The position numbers were made by a program, and so were the translations under genes. Shown here one piece after another: positions 51,412 to 60,270 of a stretch of DNA of 64,000 nucleotides. Under the pieces are notes generated by a model. The model had not been told where the DNA came from. It was given only the letters and a program-made list of their open reading frames with translations, and did no database searches. The DNA is from Sediminicoccus sp. KRV36 (GTDB lineage Bacteria; Pseudomonadota; Alphaproteobacteria; Acetobacterales; Acetobacteraceae). The DNA lies in NCBI RefSeq assembly GCF_023243115.1, contig NZ_CP085081.1:3927001-3991000 (forward strand), in the 5' to 3' direction. Each line of letters opens with the position of its first letter. Positions within the stretch are counted from its first letter, which is position 1.

Positions 51412-51981
51412 CTAGACGAGTCGAGTTGCCTGATTTTTAGACAGATAGGCCATGGCCATGGGGCCCAGCTTGAGCCGCCGCTCCATCGCCATGCGCTGCA
51501 ACCGCCGATGCGCCTCAGGCTCGGAGAGGCCCTCATCGCGCATCAGGCGCCGCTTGGCCCGGGCGATCTGGTCGCGCTCTTCCAGGGTGGCGCGGGCTTC
51601 AGCCAGCTCGGCGCGCAGGGCCTCATGCGCGCGGAAGCGGCGGATCGCCACCTCCAGCACGGGGCGCACCCGGGCCGGGGCCAGGCCTTCGACGACATAG
51701 GCGGCCACCCCCGCTTCCAGCGCCGCCTCGATCTGCTCGGGCGCGCCGCGCTCGGCGAAGAGCACCACAGGACGCGGTTCATCGCGGTTCAGGGCGCGCA
51801 TGGATTCGAGGGCATCGCGGGACGGGTCATCCAGGTCGCAGACGATGACATCGGCCTGGCTCGCGCGGACGCGCGCCGTCAGGTCCGCCACGTCGGGCGC
51901 AATCGCCACGACGGTGCAACCAGCCGCTTCCAGGCCCAGGCGCACCGCTTCCGCGCGCTCAGGCTCACCATCCACCAACAA
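51412..51981 (-). CDS. nasT: nitrate-responsive transcription antiterminator NasT (receiver-like plus ANTAR)
   Basis: About 189 residues. The N-terminal receiver-like domain begins LLVDGEPERAEAV and contains VIVCDLDDPS. The C-terminal ANTAR domain (about residues 120-180) has EERDQIARAKRRLMRDEGLSE, quoted in part, and ends PMAMAYLSKNQ. It should bind paired hairpins in the nas leader and prevent termination when nitrate is present. No ATG start exists: an in-frame TAA lies just upstream and only TTG 51981, CTG 51990 or later TTG/GTG codons are available. Confidence 0.88.
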   Translation of the reverse strand: MLVDGEPERAEAVRLGLEAAGCTVVAIAPDVADLTARVRASQADVIVCDLDDPSRDALESMRALNRDEPRPVVLFAERGAPEQIEAALEAGVAAYVVEGLAPARVRPVLEVAIRRFRAHEALRAELAEARATLEERDQIARAKRRLMRDEGLSEPEAHRRLQRMAMERRLKLGPMAMAYLSKNQATRLV

Positions 51982-52071
51982 AACCCGCAGCGCTTATGCC
52001 CCCGTCTGGGCCGCGCCGGCATGTTCCTCTTGCGGTGCAACATCGCATGATTGGGGGGGCGCGGGGAAGAC

Positions 52072-52118
52072 GCAGGGCGCTGCCCTGCACCCGCCGGGGC
52101 CTCAGGCCCCGGACCCCG
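52072..52118 (-). repeat. dispersed two-hairpin GC-rich repeat, copy 4
   Basis: On the minus strand: CACGGGGT, then stem 1 CCGGGGCC-TGA-GGCCCCGG (52112-52094), linker CGGGT, stem 2 GCAGGGC-AGC-GCCCTGC (52088-52072). Same order, linker and AGC loop as copies 2 and 3. Unlike them it lies between two divergent 5' ends (nasT and the HIRAN gene), so it is not simply a 3'-end signal. Confidence 0.72.
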
Positions 52119-52193
52119 TGGGTTGGAATATGGATTTTCATTCCAAAGACAATCATTCTATAGAACTCAATTGACCGAATGGGACAGGTGGGA

Positions 52194-52622
52194 ATGGACG
52201 CGACGCGGCGGGGCTTGATGGGGGGCATCCTGGGCCTGGCGGGGCTGATCGTGGCCCGGCCAGGCCTGGCACGCCCACCTTCCGCCGTGCCCCTGTTTGA
52301 TTTCACCATCGCGGGCGGGGCGTTTCATGGCCTGTACGAGGCGCTGCCCGGGCTTGTCCCCGGCATGCGGGTGCTGATCGTGGCCGAGCCGGAAAACCGG
52401 TTTGACGCCAATGCCGTGGCGGTCTTGCGGCCGGATGGGCTGCGCCTCGGCTATGTGCCGCGCGCGGCCAATCCACCCGTGGCGGCGCTGCTGGCCCAGG
52501 GCCGGCAACTGGGTGCCAGGCTGACGGCCTGGCTGGACCGCGCGGCATGGGACGACACCACCCTGGCCCAGACCTCCTTCCGCCCCGGCGACCCCCGCTG
52601 GAGTCTGGAACTACAGCGATAA
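52194..52622 (+). CDS. exported HIRAN-domain protein
   Basis: 142 residues. MDATRRGLMGGILGLAGLI is a twin-arginine-like signal, with cleavage likely after GLA around residue 28. The rest matches a HIRAN domain: FHGLYEALPGLVPGMRVL, AEPENRFDANAVAVL and LGYVPRAAN. HIRAN domains are best known as DNA-end-binding modules of helicases; an exported one must do something else. AGGTGGGA just before the ATG at 52194 supports this start over the ATG at 52179. No partner gene is obvious. A hairpin repeat follows its stop. Confidence 0.82.
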   Translation: MDATRRGLMGGILGLAGLIVARPGLARPPSAVPLFDFTIAGGAFHGLYEALPGLVPGMRVLIVAEPENRFDANAVAVLRPDGLRLGYVPRAANPPVAALLAQGRQLGARLTAWLDRAAWDDTTLAQTSFRPGDPRWSLELQR

Positions 52623-52631
52623 AAGGGGGTT

Positions 52632-52651
52632 CCGAGGGACGAGTCCCTCGG
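52632..52651. repeat. single-hairpin fragment of the two-hairpin repeat family
   Basis: GGGGGTT precedes CCGAGGGAC-GA-GTCCCTCGG, matching stem 1 and its lead-in in copies 2-4. Stem 2 is missing; the following CCGCCGGAGGC could be a decayed linker. It starts 10 bp after the HIRAN gene's stop. Confidence 0.5.
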
Positions 52652-52867
52652 CCGCCGGAGGCATTTTACTTTCTTTCTTGTCAATTATTTCCTATGTTTC
52701 CGCCATGATGTTTTGCACTCCCCTCCCCCCCAAACCGCGCCACCGCCCTCCGGATCGGCATTTGTCCCAAACCGGGGTCGCGCAAAACATGCACCGCATG
52801 AAATCCGATGGTTTGGGCGCCCGTGGCGGGGCGCGTTAGGATGGCGCCCTTCACGGAGAACCCGCCC

Positions 52868-53686
52868 ATGCGCTTCGCGCTCTGCAACGAGGTGCTGCGC
52901 CACCTGCCCTTCGCCGAGCAGGCACAGCTTTCGGCCGCACTTGGCTATGATGGGCTGGAGGTGGCGCCCTTTACCCTCGATGCGGAGGCGCCGCACAAGC
53001 TCAGTGCCGCGCGCCGGGCGGAGCTTCGGCGCATGGCGGGGGATGCGGGCCAGCCCATCACCGGGCTGCACTGGCTGCTGGTGGCGCCGGCTGGGCTTTC
53101 CATCACGGAGGCCGCGAAGCACGCGGGCACGGTGGCGGTGATGCGCGCCCTGGTGGATCTCGCGGTGGATCTGGGCGCCACCTACCTTGTCCATGGCTCG
53201 CCAGCCCAGCGGCATGTGGCCGAGCCGGGCGATGCCGCACGCGCCGAGGCCGCGCTGGCCGCTGTGGCCGCGCATGCCGCCCAGGCCGGCGTCACCTATG
53301 TGCTGGAGCCGCTCGACCCCGGGCAGACGAATTGGGCGTCCTCCCTCGCCGAGGCGCTGGCCATCGTGGCGCGCATCGGCAGCCCCGCGCTGCGGACGAT
53401 GCTGGATGTCTGTGCCACCGGCAATGGCGAGAGCGAGCCGGCTGAAACGCTGCTGCGGGCGCATATTCCCGGCGGGCAGATCGCGCATGTGCATCTGAAC
53501 GACCGGAACAAGCGCGGCCCCGGCCAGGGCCAGGACCAGTTCGCGCCCGTGCTGCGCGCGCTGGACGAGACCGGGTATTCCGGCATCTGCGGCGTGGAGC
53601 CCTTCGATTATCACCCTGACCCCATGGCTTGCGCGGCGCGCGCCATCGGCTATCTGCGCGGGATCGAAGAAGGACACGCGCCATGA
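52868..53686 (+). CDS. sugar phosphate isomerase/epimerase (TIM barrel, AP-endonuclease-2 superfamily)
   Basis: 272 residues. MRFALCNEVLRHLPFAEQ opens the barrel. Metal-site motifs of the family appear as VHGSP, LEPLDP, LDVCAT, HVHLNDRNK and GVEPFDY. Members isomerise or epimerise keto-sugars or hydroxy-acids. It is translationally coupled (ATGA) to the enolase-superfamily gene, so the two should act in one pathway, probably breakdown of a sugar acid. GGAGAACCC precedes the ATG. Substrate unknown. Confidence 0.85.
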   Translation: MRFALCNEVLRHLPFAEQAQLSAALGYDGLEVAPFTLDAEAPHKLSAARRAELRRMAGDAGQPITGLHWLLVAPAGLSITEAAKHAGTVAVMRALVDLAVDLGATYLVHGSPAQRHVAEPGDAARAEAALAAVAAHAAQAGVTYVLEPLDPGQTNWASSLAEALAIVARIGSPALRTMLDVCATGNGESEPAETLLRAHIPGGQIAHVHLNDRNKRGPGQGQDQFAPVLRALDETGYSGICGVEPFDYHPDPMACAARAIGYLRGIEEGHAP

Positions 53687-55086
53687 AATTTCGCTTTGTC
53701 GAGGCCGAGCGCTTCGAATGGTCCTTCACCCTGCGCATGCCCTTCCGCTTCGGCGTGATCACGGTGCGCGATGGCATCCAGGCCGTGGTGCGCGTGCGCA
53801 TCCGCGACGAGGCGGGGCGTGAGGGCTTCGGCATGGCGGCGGAGACGCTGGCCGCCAAATGGTTCGACAAGGATGCCGGACTGACCGATGCCGACAACCA
53901 GCACCAGCTCCGCCGCGCGCTGGAAATCGCCGAGGCGCAGTCCCTGGCGGCGGGATTCAACACGGCGTTCGGCCACTATGCCGATGGCTATGCCGCTCAT
54001 GTCGCGGCGTGCGGCGCCGAGGGCCTGAACCCCCTGGTGGCGAGCTTCGGCCGCGCCCTCTGGGACCGCGCCGCCTTCGATGCGCTGCTGCGGATGCAGG
54101 GGCTTGCCTTTGATGCGGGGCTGCGGGCCAATCTGGGCGGCATGGCGCCGCATGCAGTGATCCAGGACCTGGCGGGCTTTGATTTTTCCGCGATGCTCGC
54201 GGCCACGCCAAAGCCCGGCCGCATTCATGCACGCCACACGGTGGGCCTGGTGGACCCGATCACCGCGGCCGACCAGGAGGAGCGCGTCGGCGACGGCCTG
54301 CCAGAGACGCTGGAGGAGGTCGCGGCGAGCTACGCCCATGCCTATTGGAAGCTGAAGGTGGGCGGCGATATGAAGGCCGATGTGGAGCGCCTCTGCCGCA
54401 TCGCCTCCGTGCTGGACCGCCTTCCCGCCTATCACGCGACGCTGGACGGCAATGAGCAATATGAGGATGCGCAAGGCGCGCTCGCGCTCTGGCACGCCAT
54501 GCAGGCCGAGCCCCGGCTGAAGCGTCTCTGCGCCTCCATCCTCTTCATCGAGCAGCCGGTGAAGCGCGCCCGCGCGCTGGAGACGGGCTTGTCCGTCCTC
54601 GCCGCCGCGCGGCCGGTGATCATTGACGAGAGCGATGGCGCGCTGGACGCCTTCGTGGTGGCCAAGGGCCTGGGTTATGCGGGCGTCTCCACCAAGGCCT
54701 GCAAGGGCATCTGGCGTTCGCTCATCAACCTCGCGCGCTGCCGCCAATGGGGCGATGGGCACTTCATGTCGGCCGAGGATCTCACCACCCTGGCCGGCAT
54801 CTGCGTGCAGCAGGATCTGGCGCTGGTGAGTGCCATGGGCCTGACCCATGTGGAGCGCAACGGGCACCATTTCATTGATGGCTTCGCCGGCCGCCCCAAG
54901 GCCGAGGCGGTGCGCTTCATGGAATCGCATCCCGACCTCTATGCCGACACGCCGCACGGCCCGCGCCTCGCCATCCGCACGGGCATGCTGGACATCGCCA
55001 GCCTCGCCGTGCCGGGCTTTGGCAGCGTGCAGATGCCGGATGTGGCGGCGATGCGCGTGATGGAAAAGGCGGCATGGCCCCGGTAG
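53683..55086 (+). CDS. enolase-superfamily (mandelate racemase/muconate lactonizing-like) enzyme
   Basis: 467 residues, longer than typical members (about 370-400) owing to an insertion in the N-terminal half. The KxK motif (YWKLKVGG), then TLDGNEQY, FIEQPV and IIDESDG, supply the catalytic lysines and three metal ligands of the barrel. Reactions in this superfamily start by removing a proton next to a carboxylate: racemisation, dehydration or cycloisomerisation. Coupled to the upstream isomerase/epimerase. Two Bug receptors lie convergently just downstream and may supply the substrate. Exact reaction unknown. Confidence 0.83.
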   Translation: MKFRFVEAERFEWSFTLRMPFRFGVITVRDGIQAVVRVRIRDEAGREGFGMAAETLAAKWFDKDAGLTDADNQHQLRRALEIAEAQSLAAGFNTAFGHYADGYAAHVAACGAEGLNPLVASFGRALWDRAAFDALLRMQGLAFDAGLRANLGGMAPHAVIQDLAGFDFSAMLAATPKPGRIHARHTVGLVDPITAADQEERVGDGLPETLEEVAASYAHAYWKLKVGGDMKADVERLCRIASVLDRLPAYHATLDGNEQYEDAQGALALWHAMQAEPRLKRLCASILFIEQPVKRARALETGLSVLAAARPVIIDESDGALDAFVVAKGLGYAGVSTKACKGIWRSLINLARCRQWGDGHFMSAEDLTTLAGICVQQDLALVSAMGLTHVERNGHHFIDGFAGRPKAEAVRFMESHPDLYADTPHGPRLAIRTGMLDIASLAVPGFGSVQMPDVAAMRVMEKAAWPR

Positions 55087-55094
55087 GGGCCTCG

Positions 55095-56051
55095 CTATTC
55101 CACGGTAATCCGCGCCTCACGCACCACACGGCCCCATTTGTCCGATTCCGCCTGAAGAAAGGCCGCCAATTCGGCCGGTGTGCTGGCCTGCGGGTCCACG
55201 CCGGCGCTGGTCATCCGCTGGATGACGATGGGAGCCACGAGGGCGCCTTGCAACGCCTCGGACAGCCGGGCGATGGCCGCGGGCGGCACGCCGGTCGTGG
55301 TCATCACCGCCCCCCAGGAGGTCGCCGTGGCCTGGGGATAGCCCTGCTCGGCCAGGGTGGGCACATCGGGCATCAGCGGATGGCGCTGCGGGCCGGTGGC
55401 GGCCAGGGCGCGCAGCCGTTGCTCCCGCACCGCCCCCACGGTGGCGGCGATCTGCACCAGCATCATCTGGATGGTGCCGGACATGAGGTCCGCGAGCGCA
55501 CCGCCCGAGCCACGATAGGGCACATGCAGCAACTCGATCCCGGCGGCCAGGCGGAACAGCTCAGCCGCGGTATGGGTGGAAGCGCCATGGCCCGAGGAAC
55601 CAAAGGACAGCGCCCCGGGCCGCGCCTTCGCCAGGGCCACGAATTCCGCGAGGTCCCGCACAGGCAAGGAGGGCGGGACGACGATCACCATGTCACTGGT
55701 ATAGGCCATGCCCACGGGTGCCAGATCACGCGCGGGGGAAAAGCTCATGTTGCGGTAGATATGCGCATTGGTGCTGAGCAGGCCGGTGACACCCATCAGC
55801 AGCGTATGTCCATCGGGCGTGGCGCGCGCCACCATCTCGCCGCCGATATTGCCACCCGAGCCGCCACGATTTTCGACGATGACGGGCTGGCCCAGCCGCT
55901 CGCTCATCTGCTCGGCGATGATGCGGGCCGCGACATCCGTGCTGCCGCCGGCAACGAAGGGCACGATCATGCGGATCGGCCGCGTCGGCGCCCAGGATTG
56001 CGCCAGCGCGGGCGGGGCGAGGCTGCTGGCCAGCAGGGTGCGGCGGAGCAT
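55095..56051 (-). CDS. tripartite tricarboxylate transporter (Bug-family) substrate-binding protein
   Basis: 318 residues. Signal MLRRTLLASSLAPPALA, then WAPTRPIRMIVPFVAGGS and NRGGSGGNIGG, the Bug signatures. It ends GRVVREARITVE, almost the same as the next gene's C-terminus. Periplasmic receptor; no TctA/TctB here. Together with the adjacent paralogue it forms a tandem pair, 3 bp apart, on the strand opposite to the enolase-family gene. Confidence 0.9.
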   Translation of the reverse strand: MLRRTLLASSLAPPALAQSWAPTRPIRMIVPFVAGGSTDVAARIIAEQMSERLGQPVIVENRGGSGGNIGGEMVARATPDGHTLLMGVTGLLSTNAHIYRNMSFSPARDLAPVGMAYTSDMVIVVPPSLPVRDLAEFVALAKARPGALSFGSSGHGASTHTAAELFRLAAGIELLHVPYRGSGGALADLMSGTIQMMLVQIAATVGAVREQRLRALAATGPQRHPLMPDVPTLAEQGYPQATATSWGAVMTTTGVPPAAIARLSEALQGALVAPIVIQRMTSAGVDPQASTPAELAAFLQAESDKWGRVVREARITVE

Positions 56052-56054
56052 CGC

Positions 56055-57026
56055 TCAGTTCACCGTGATGCGGGCCTCGCGAACGACGCGGCCCCATTTT
56101 TCCGTCTCGGCGCGCAGGAAGGCGCCGAGTTCCGCCGGGCTGGAGGTCAGCGCCTCGGCACCCACCTGGGTCAGGCGATCCTTCACGCCTTGCAGCGCCA
56201 GGGCTTCGCGCAGCACGGCGTTGATGCGGTCGATCGCGGCGGGCGGCGTGCCGGCGGGCGCCATCACCGCCCCCCAGGAGCTGGCTTCGGCCGCGGCCAG
56301 GCCGATCTCGGCCACGGTCGGGACATCGGGCAAGGCGGGGTGACGCCGCGCGCCGGTCACGGCCAGGGCTCGCACGCGGCCGGCCTGGATCTGCGGCAGG
56401 GCGCTGGCGATCTGGTCCAGCATCACCTGCACATTGCCGGCCACCGTGTCATTCAGCGCGGGTGCGGAGCCGCGATAGGGCACATGCTGGATCTGCACCT
56501 GCGCCACCAGCTTGAACAGCTCCACCACCGTATGCGTGGAGCTGCCATTCCCGCCCGATCCGTAGGAGAGCCGCCCCGGCTGCGCGCGCACCAGCGCCAG
56601 GAATTCCTGCGCCGTCTGCGCCTGGACCTGCGGGTTCACGATCAGCACATGGTCCGTCGCGAAGGCGAGGCCGATGGGCGCCAGATCAGTCAGCGGATTG
56701 AAACCCATATTGGCGTAGAGATGCGGGTTGATGGTCAGCGTCCCGGTGGTGCCCATCAGCATGGTCAGGCCATCGGCCGCGCTGCGCACCACATTTTCCA
56801 CACCGACATTGCCGCCCGCGCCGGTGCGGTTATCCACCGCCACGGCCTGGCCCAGACGCTCGCCCATCGGCTCGCTCAGCACGCGCGCCACGATATCCGT
56901 GGCACCGCCGGCCGCGAAGGGAACCACGAAGCGCAGGGGCCGCGCGGGCGCCCATTGCGCGCGCGCGTTGGCGGGAAGCAGCAGCGCGGGCATGGCCAGC
57001 GCCGCACGGCGGGTGATGCGGGTCAT
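56055..57026 (-). CDS. tripartite tricarboxylate transporter (Bug-family) substrate-binding protein
   Basis: 323 residues. The Arg-rich signal MTRITRRAALAMPALLLP ends near ARA, followed by WAPARPLRFVVPFAAGG and NRTGAGGNVG. First gene of the tandem receptor pair and paralogous to it, but clearly diverged, so ligand ranges may differ. AGGAGG lies in the 20 bp upstream of the ATG. The isomerase-DUF993-oxidoreductase operon ends 55 bp upstream on the same strand. Confidence 0.9.
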   Translation of the reverse strand: MTRITRRAALAMPALLLPANARAQWAPARPLRFVVPFAAGGATDIVARVLSEPMGERLGQAVAVDNRTGAGGNVGVENVVRSAADGLTMLMGTTGTLTINPHLYANMGFNPLTDLAPIGLAFATDHVLIVNPQVQAQTAQEFLALVRAQPGRLSYGSGGNGSSTHTVVELFKLVAQVQIQHVPYRGSAPALNDTVAGNVQVMLDQIASALPQIQAGRVRALAVTGARRHPALPDVPTVAEIGLAAAEASSWGAVMAPAGTPPAAIDRINAVLREALALQGVKDRLTQVGAEALTSSPAELGAFLRAETEKWGRVVREARITVN

Positions 57027-57080
57027 CTGATGTTTCCTCCTGTTGTTGGGTGCCGTTCTATGCGGCTTGCCCGACGTGAT

Positions 57081-57890
57081 TCAAGCAATGGCGGCGTGGC
57101 GCTCCTGCATCACACGCAGCACATGATCGGGGTCCTCGGCCCACCAGCGGCGAGAGAGGAGCTCGATCTCCGTGAAGCCTTCATAACCCGCTGCCTCGGC
57201 CATGCGGCGGATGGCGGCGATATCAATCACGCCATCACCGGGCATGCCGCGGTCAAACACCAGATCGGTGGTCGGCACCAGCCAGTCGCAGGCATGAAAG
57301 CCCGCGATGCGTCCCTTCGCGCGCGCCATTTGTGCCGCGAGGTCGGGGTCCCACCAGACGTGATAGACATCCACGGCCACACCCACCCCCTCGCCCAGCG
57401 CCTCGCAGAGATCGAGCGCCTGGCCGAGGGTGGAGAGCACGGAGCGATCCGCGCAGGTCATGGGGTGCAGCGGTTCAAGGGCGATGGTGACACCCGCGGC
57501 GCGCGCCTCGGGCAGGATGGCTTCCAGCCCGTCCCGCACCATGGCGCGGGCGCCGGGCAGGTCCTTCGAGCCGGGCGGCAGGCCGCCACAGACCATGACC
57601 AGGCCACGCGCCTGCAGCTTGTGCGCTTCCTCGATCGCGCGGCGGTTATCCTCGATCGCGGCGGCGCGGCCGGCGGCATCGGCGGCGGGGAACATGCCGC
57701 CCCGGCAGAGGCCGGTGACAGTCAGGCCCGCATCCCGGATGGCGCGCGCGGCGGCATCCACACCCATGGCATGCAGCACGTCCCGCCAGGGCGAGATGCC
57801 GGGAATGCCATGCCGCGCACAGCCCTCGATGCAATCGGCGAGGCCCCATTTCTCCTTGACCGTGACAGTGTTCAGGCTGAGCGGGATCAC
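57081..57890 (-). CDS. sugar phosphate isomerase/epimerase (TIM barrel)
   Basis: 269 residues, starting MIPLSLNTVTVKEKWGLADC. Barrel metal-site motifs include LEPLHPM, AVDVYHVWWDP, HACDWLVP and IELLS. It overlaps the DUF993 gene by 4 bp and is the last of a three-gene operon behind a TetR regulator. Its relation to the isomerase at 52868 is only at superfamily level. The pathway is not known. Confidence 0.86.
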   Translation of the reverse strand: MIPLSLNTVTVKEKWGLADCIEGCARHGIPGISPWRDVLHAMGVDAAARAIRDAGLTVTGLCRGGMFPAADAAGRAAAIEDNRRAIEEAHKLQARGLVMVCGGLPPGSKDLPGARAMVRDGLEAILPEARAAGVTIALEPLHPMTCADRSVLSTLGQALDLCEALGEGVGVAVDVYHVWWDPDLAAQMARAKGRIAGFHACDWLVPTTDLVFDRGMPGDGVIDIAAIRRMAEAAGYEGFTEIELLSRRWWAEDPDHVLRVMQERHAAIA

Positions 57891-59044
57891 GCCACACCAT
57901 GCAGCGCAAGCAGTTGCGTCATGCGGCTCGCCGCGCGCTCCGGGTCGCTCAACAGCCCGGCCGCATCGGCCAGCCGGAAAAGCTCGGCGAAATGCTGGAT
58001 GCTGCGCGTGCTCTGCTGCCCGCCAACCATGACGAAGTGGTCCTGATGCCCGTTCAGCCAGGCCATGAAGACCACGCCCGTCTTGTAGAAGCGCGTCGGC
58101 GCCTTGAAGATATGGCGGCTCAGCGGCACGGTCGGCGCCAGGATTTCGTGGAAGGTGCTGAGGTCATTGCGGGAGAGCGCGGCCAGCGCGCCGCCTACCG
58201 CCGGGGCGATGGGGTCGAAGATGCCGAGCAGCGCGTCGGAATGGCCCTCTGCATCGCCCGCGATCAGCTCCGCGTAGTTGAAGTCATCGCCCGTATACAT
58301 CCGCACGCCTTGCGGCAGGCGGCGGCGCATCACGATCTCCTTCTGGTCATCCAGCAGGGAGATCTTCACGCCATCCACCTTCGCGGCATGGGCGTGGATG
58401 ACGGCGAGCGCGGTTTCCATCGCCGCCATGTGGTCATGGTTGCCCCAATAGCCTTCCAGTGCGGGGTCGAACATCTCGCCCAGCCAATGGATGATCACGG
58501 GCTGCTTCACGCCGCCCAGGATGCGCGCATAGACGCGCTCATAATCAGAGGGGCTGCGCGCCGCCTTGGCCAAGGCGCGCGACGCCATCAGGATGATGCG
58601 CCCGCCCATCTTCTCGACGGCCTCGCATTGCTCCTCATAGGCGCGGATCACGTCATCCACCGTGACGTCGGGACCGGGCGTCAGGTGATCCGTGCCCGCG
58701 CCACTCGCGATCACGGCACCCGGATGATCCTTCGCCGCATCCAGGCTGAGGCGGATCAATTGCTGCGCCGCGACCCAGTCCAGCCCCATGCCGCGCTGCG
58801 CCGTGTCCATGGCCTCGGCCACGCCGAGGCCAAGCGACCAGAGATGCTTGCGGAAGGCGATGGTGCGGTCCCAGTCCACCTTGGCATCCAGCCACGGATC
58901 CTGCTCGGCCAGCGTGTCGGCCACCACATGCGCAGCGGCGAAGGCCACGCGCGGATAGGGCGGCAGCGCCTTGGCGAATTCGCGCGGCGCGCTGGTGGCG
59001 AAGTCGGCAAGCCCTGTCGCCGTCGGCAAGCGCAGCGTGGCCAC
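57887..59044 (-). CDS. DUF993 protein (dihydrodipicolinate-synthase-like barrel)
   Basis: 385 residues, recognised as DUF993 by blocks such as LDWVAAQQLIRLSL, DDVIRAYEEQCEAVE, HWLGEMFDPALEGYWG and AWLNGHQDHFVMVGG. The family is related to class I aldolase/DHDPS barrels, but its reaction has not been established to my knowledge. It is tightly packed between an isomerase (4-bp overlap) and a Gfo/Idh/MocA oxidoreductase (3-bp gap), a trio that suggests oxidation, isomerisation and carbon-carbon cleavage of a sugar derivative. Confidence 0.85.
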   Translation of the reverse strand: MATLRLPTATGLADFATSAPREFAKALPPYPRVAFAAAHVVADTLAEQDPWLDAKVDWDRTIAFRKHLWSLGLGVAEAMDTAQRGMGLDWVAAQQLIRLSLDAAKDHPGAVIASGAGTDHLTPGPDVTVDDVIRAYEEQCEAVEKMGGRIILMASRALAKAARSPSDYERVYARILGGVKQPVIIHWLGEMFDPALEGYWGNHDHMAAMETALAVIHAHAAKVDGVKISLLDDQKEIVMRRRLPQGVRMYTGDDFNYAELIAGDAEGHSDALLGIFDPIAPAVGGALAALSRNDLSTFHEILAPTVPLSRHIFKAPTRFYKTGVVFMAWLNGHQDHFVMVGGQQSTRSIQHFAELFRLADAAGLLSDPERAASRMTQLLALHGVA

Positions 59045-59047
59045 CGA

Positions 59048-60202
59048 TCAGGCCTCCAGCTCGGCAAGATCAATCCAGCGGCGCTCTTCCCAGGATTGCA
59101 GACCGGCCATCGCCAGCTGCACGCCCTTGGCCCCCGCCATCAAATCCCATTTGTAGTCGGGCAATTCGCCGACGACATGGCGCAGGAACAGCTCCCACTG
59201 CACGCGGAAACCGTTGGGGTAGGGCTGGGTGTCCGGCACCTTCTGCCAGCCCTCATAGAAGTTGATCGTCTGCGGCACATCCGGGTTCCAGACCGGCTTG
59301 GGTGTGGCCACCCGCGGCTGCACCCAGCAATCCGTCAGGCCACACACGGCCGAGCCATGCGTGCCATCCACATGGAAGGTGACGAGGTCATCGCGCCGCA
59401 CGCGCGTCGTCCAGCTGGAATTCATATGCGCGACGATCCCACCATCAAGCTGGAAGGTCGCGTAGGCGGCGTCATCCACATCGGCATCATACCAGTTGCC
59501 GGCCTCGTCCTTGCGCTTCGGGATATGGATGGCGCCGAGGCAGGAGACGGATTTCACCGCACCGAAGGTGTTGTCCAGCACATAGCGCCAATGGCACAGC
59601 ATATCGAGGATGATGCCGCCGCCCTCGGCCTTCTTGTAGTTCCAGGAGGGGCGCTGCGTCGGCTGCAGATCGCCCTCGAAGACCCAATAGCCGAACTCGC
59701 CGCGCACGCTGAGCAGACGGCCCAGCTGCCCGCTGTCAATCACCATCTTCAGCTTGCGCAGGCCGGGCAGGAACAGCTTGTCCTGCACCACGCCATGCTT
59801 GATGCCGGCGGCCTTCGCCACACGGGCGAGGTCCAGCGCATCGGCCAGATTGTCGGCGGTCGGCTTCTCGCAATAGATGTGCTTGCCGGCGGCGATGGCC
59901 TTGCGCACCAGGCCCGCGCGCATCTGCGTCGTCGCCGCGTCGAAGAAGATCTCATCCCGAGGATCGGCCAGGCAGGCGTCGAGGTCGGTGCTGACGCGCT
60001 CGACGTTGTGGGCGCGGGCCAGCGCATCCAGCTTGGCACGGTTGCGGCCGACAATGATGGGGTCCGGCATCAGCACATCGCCATTGGCGAGCGGCATGCC
60101 GCCATCGGCGCGGATCGCGGCGATGGAGCGGATCAGATGCTGGTTCATGCCCATGCGCCCGGTGACGCCGTTCATGATGATGCCGATGCGCCGTTGCGCC
60201 AT
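59048..60202 (-). CDS. Gfo/Idh/MocA-family oxidoreductase
   Basis: 384 residues. The N-terminal NAD(P)-binding fold begins IGIIMNGVTGRMGMNQ. The catalytic lysine motif is CEKPTADN, and the C-terminal domain continues through GGGIILDMLCHWRYVL. Members oxidise or reduce hydroxyls of sugars and cyclitols. It is the first gene of the operon, 68 bp downstream of a perfect 20-bp palindrome. Substrate unknown. Cytosolic. Confidence 0.88.
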   Translation of the reverse strand: MAQRRIGIIMNGVTGRMGMNQHLIRSIAAIRADGGMPLANGDVLMPDPIIVGRNRAKLDALARAHNVERVSTDLDACLADPRDEIFFDAATTQMRAGLVRKAIAAGKHIYCEKPTADNLADALDLARVAKAAGIKHGVVQDKLFLPGLRKLKMVIDSGQLGRLLSVRGEFGYWVFEGDLQPTQRPSWNYKKAEGGGIILDMLCHWRYVLDNTFGAVKSVSCLGAIHIPKRKDEAGNWYDADVDDAAYATFQLDGGIVAHMNSSWTTRVRRDDLVTFHVDGTHGSAVCGLTDCWVQPRVATPKPVWNPDVPQTINFYEGWQKVPDTQPYPNGFRVQWELFLRHVVGELPDYKWDLMAGAKGVQLAMAGLQSWEERRWIDLAELEA

Positions 60203-60270
60203 GGTCGTTTCCCTTGCTTCTCAGTGCCCGCGCCGCGATCCGGGCAACAAATCCAGCGACGCGACGAACG

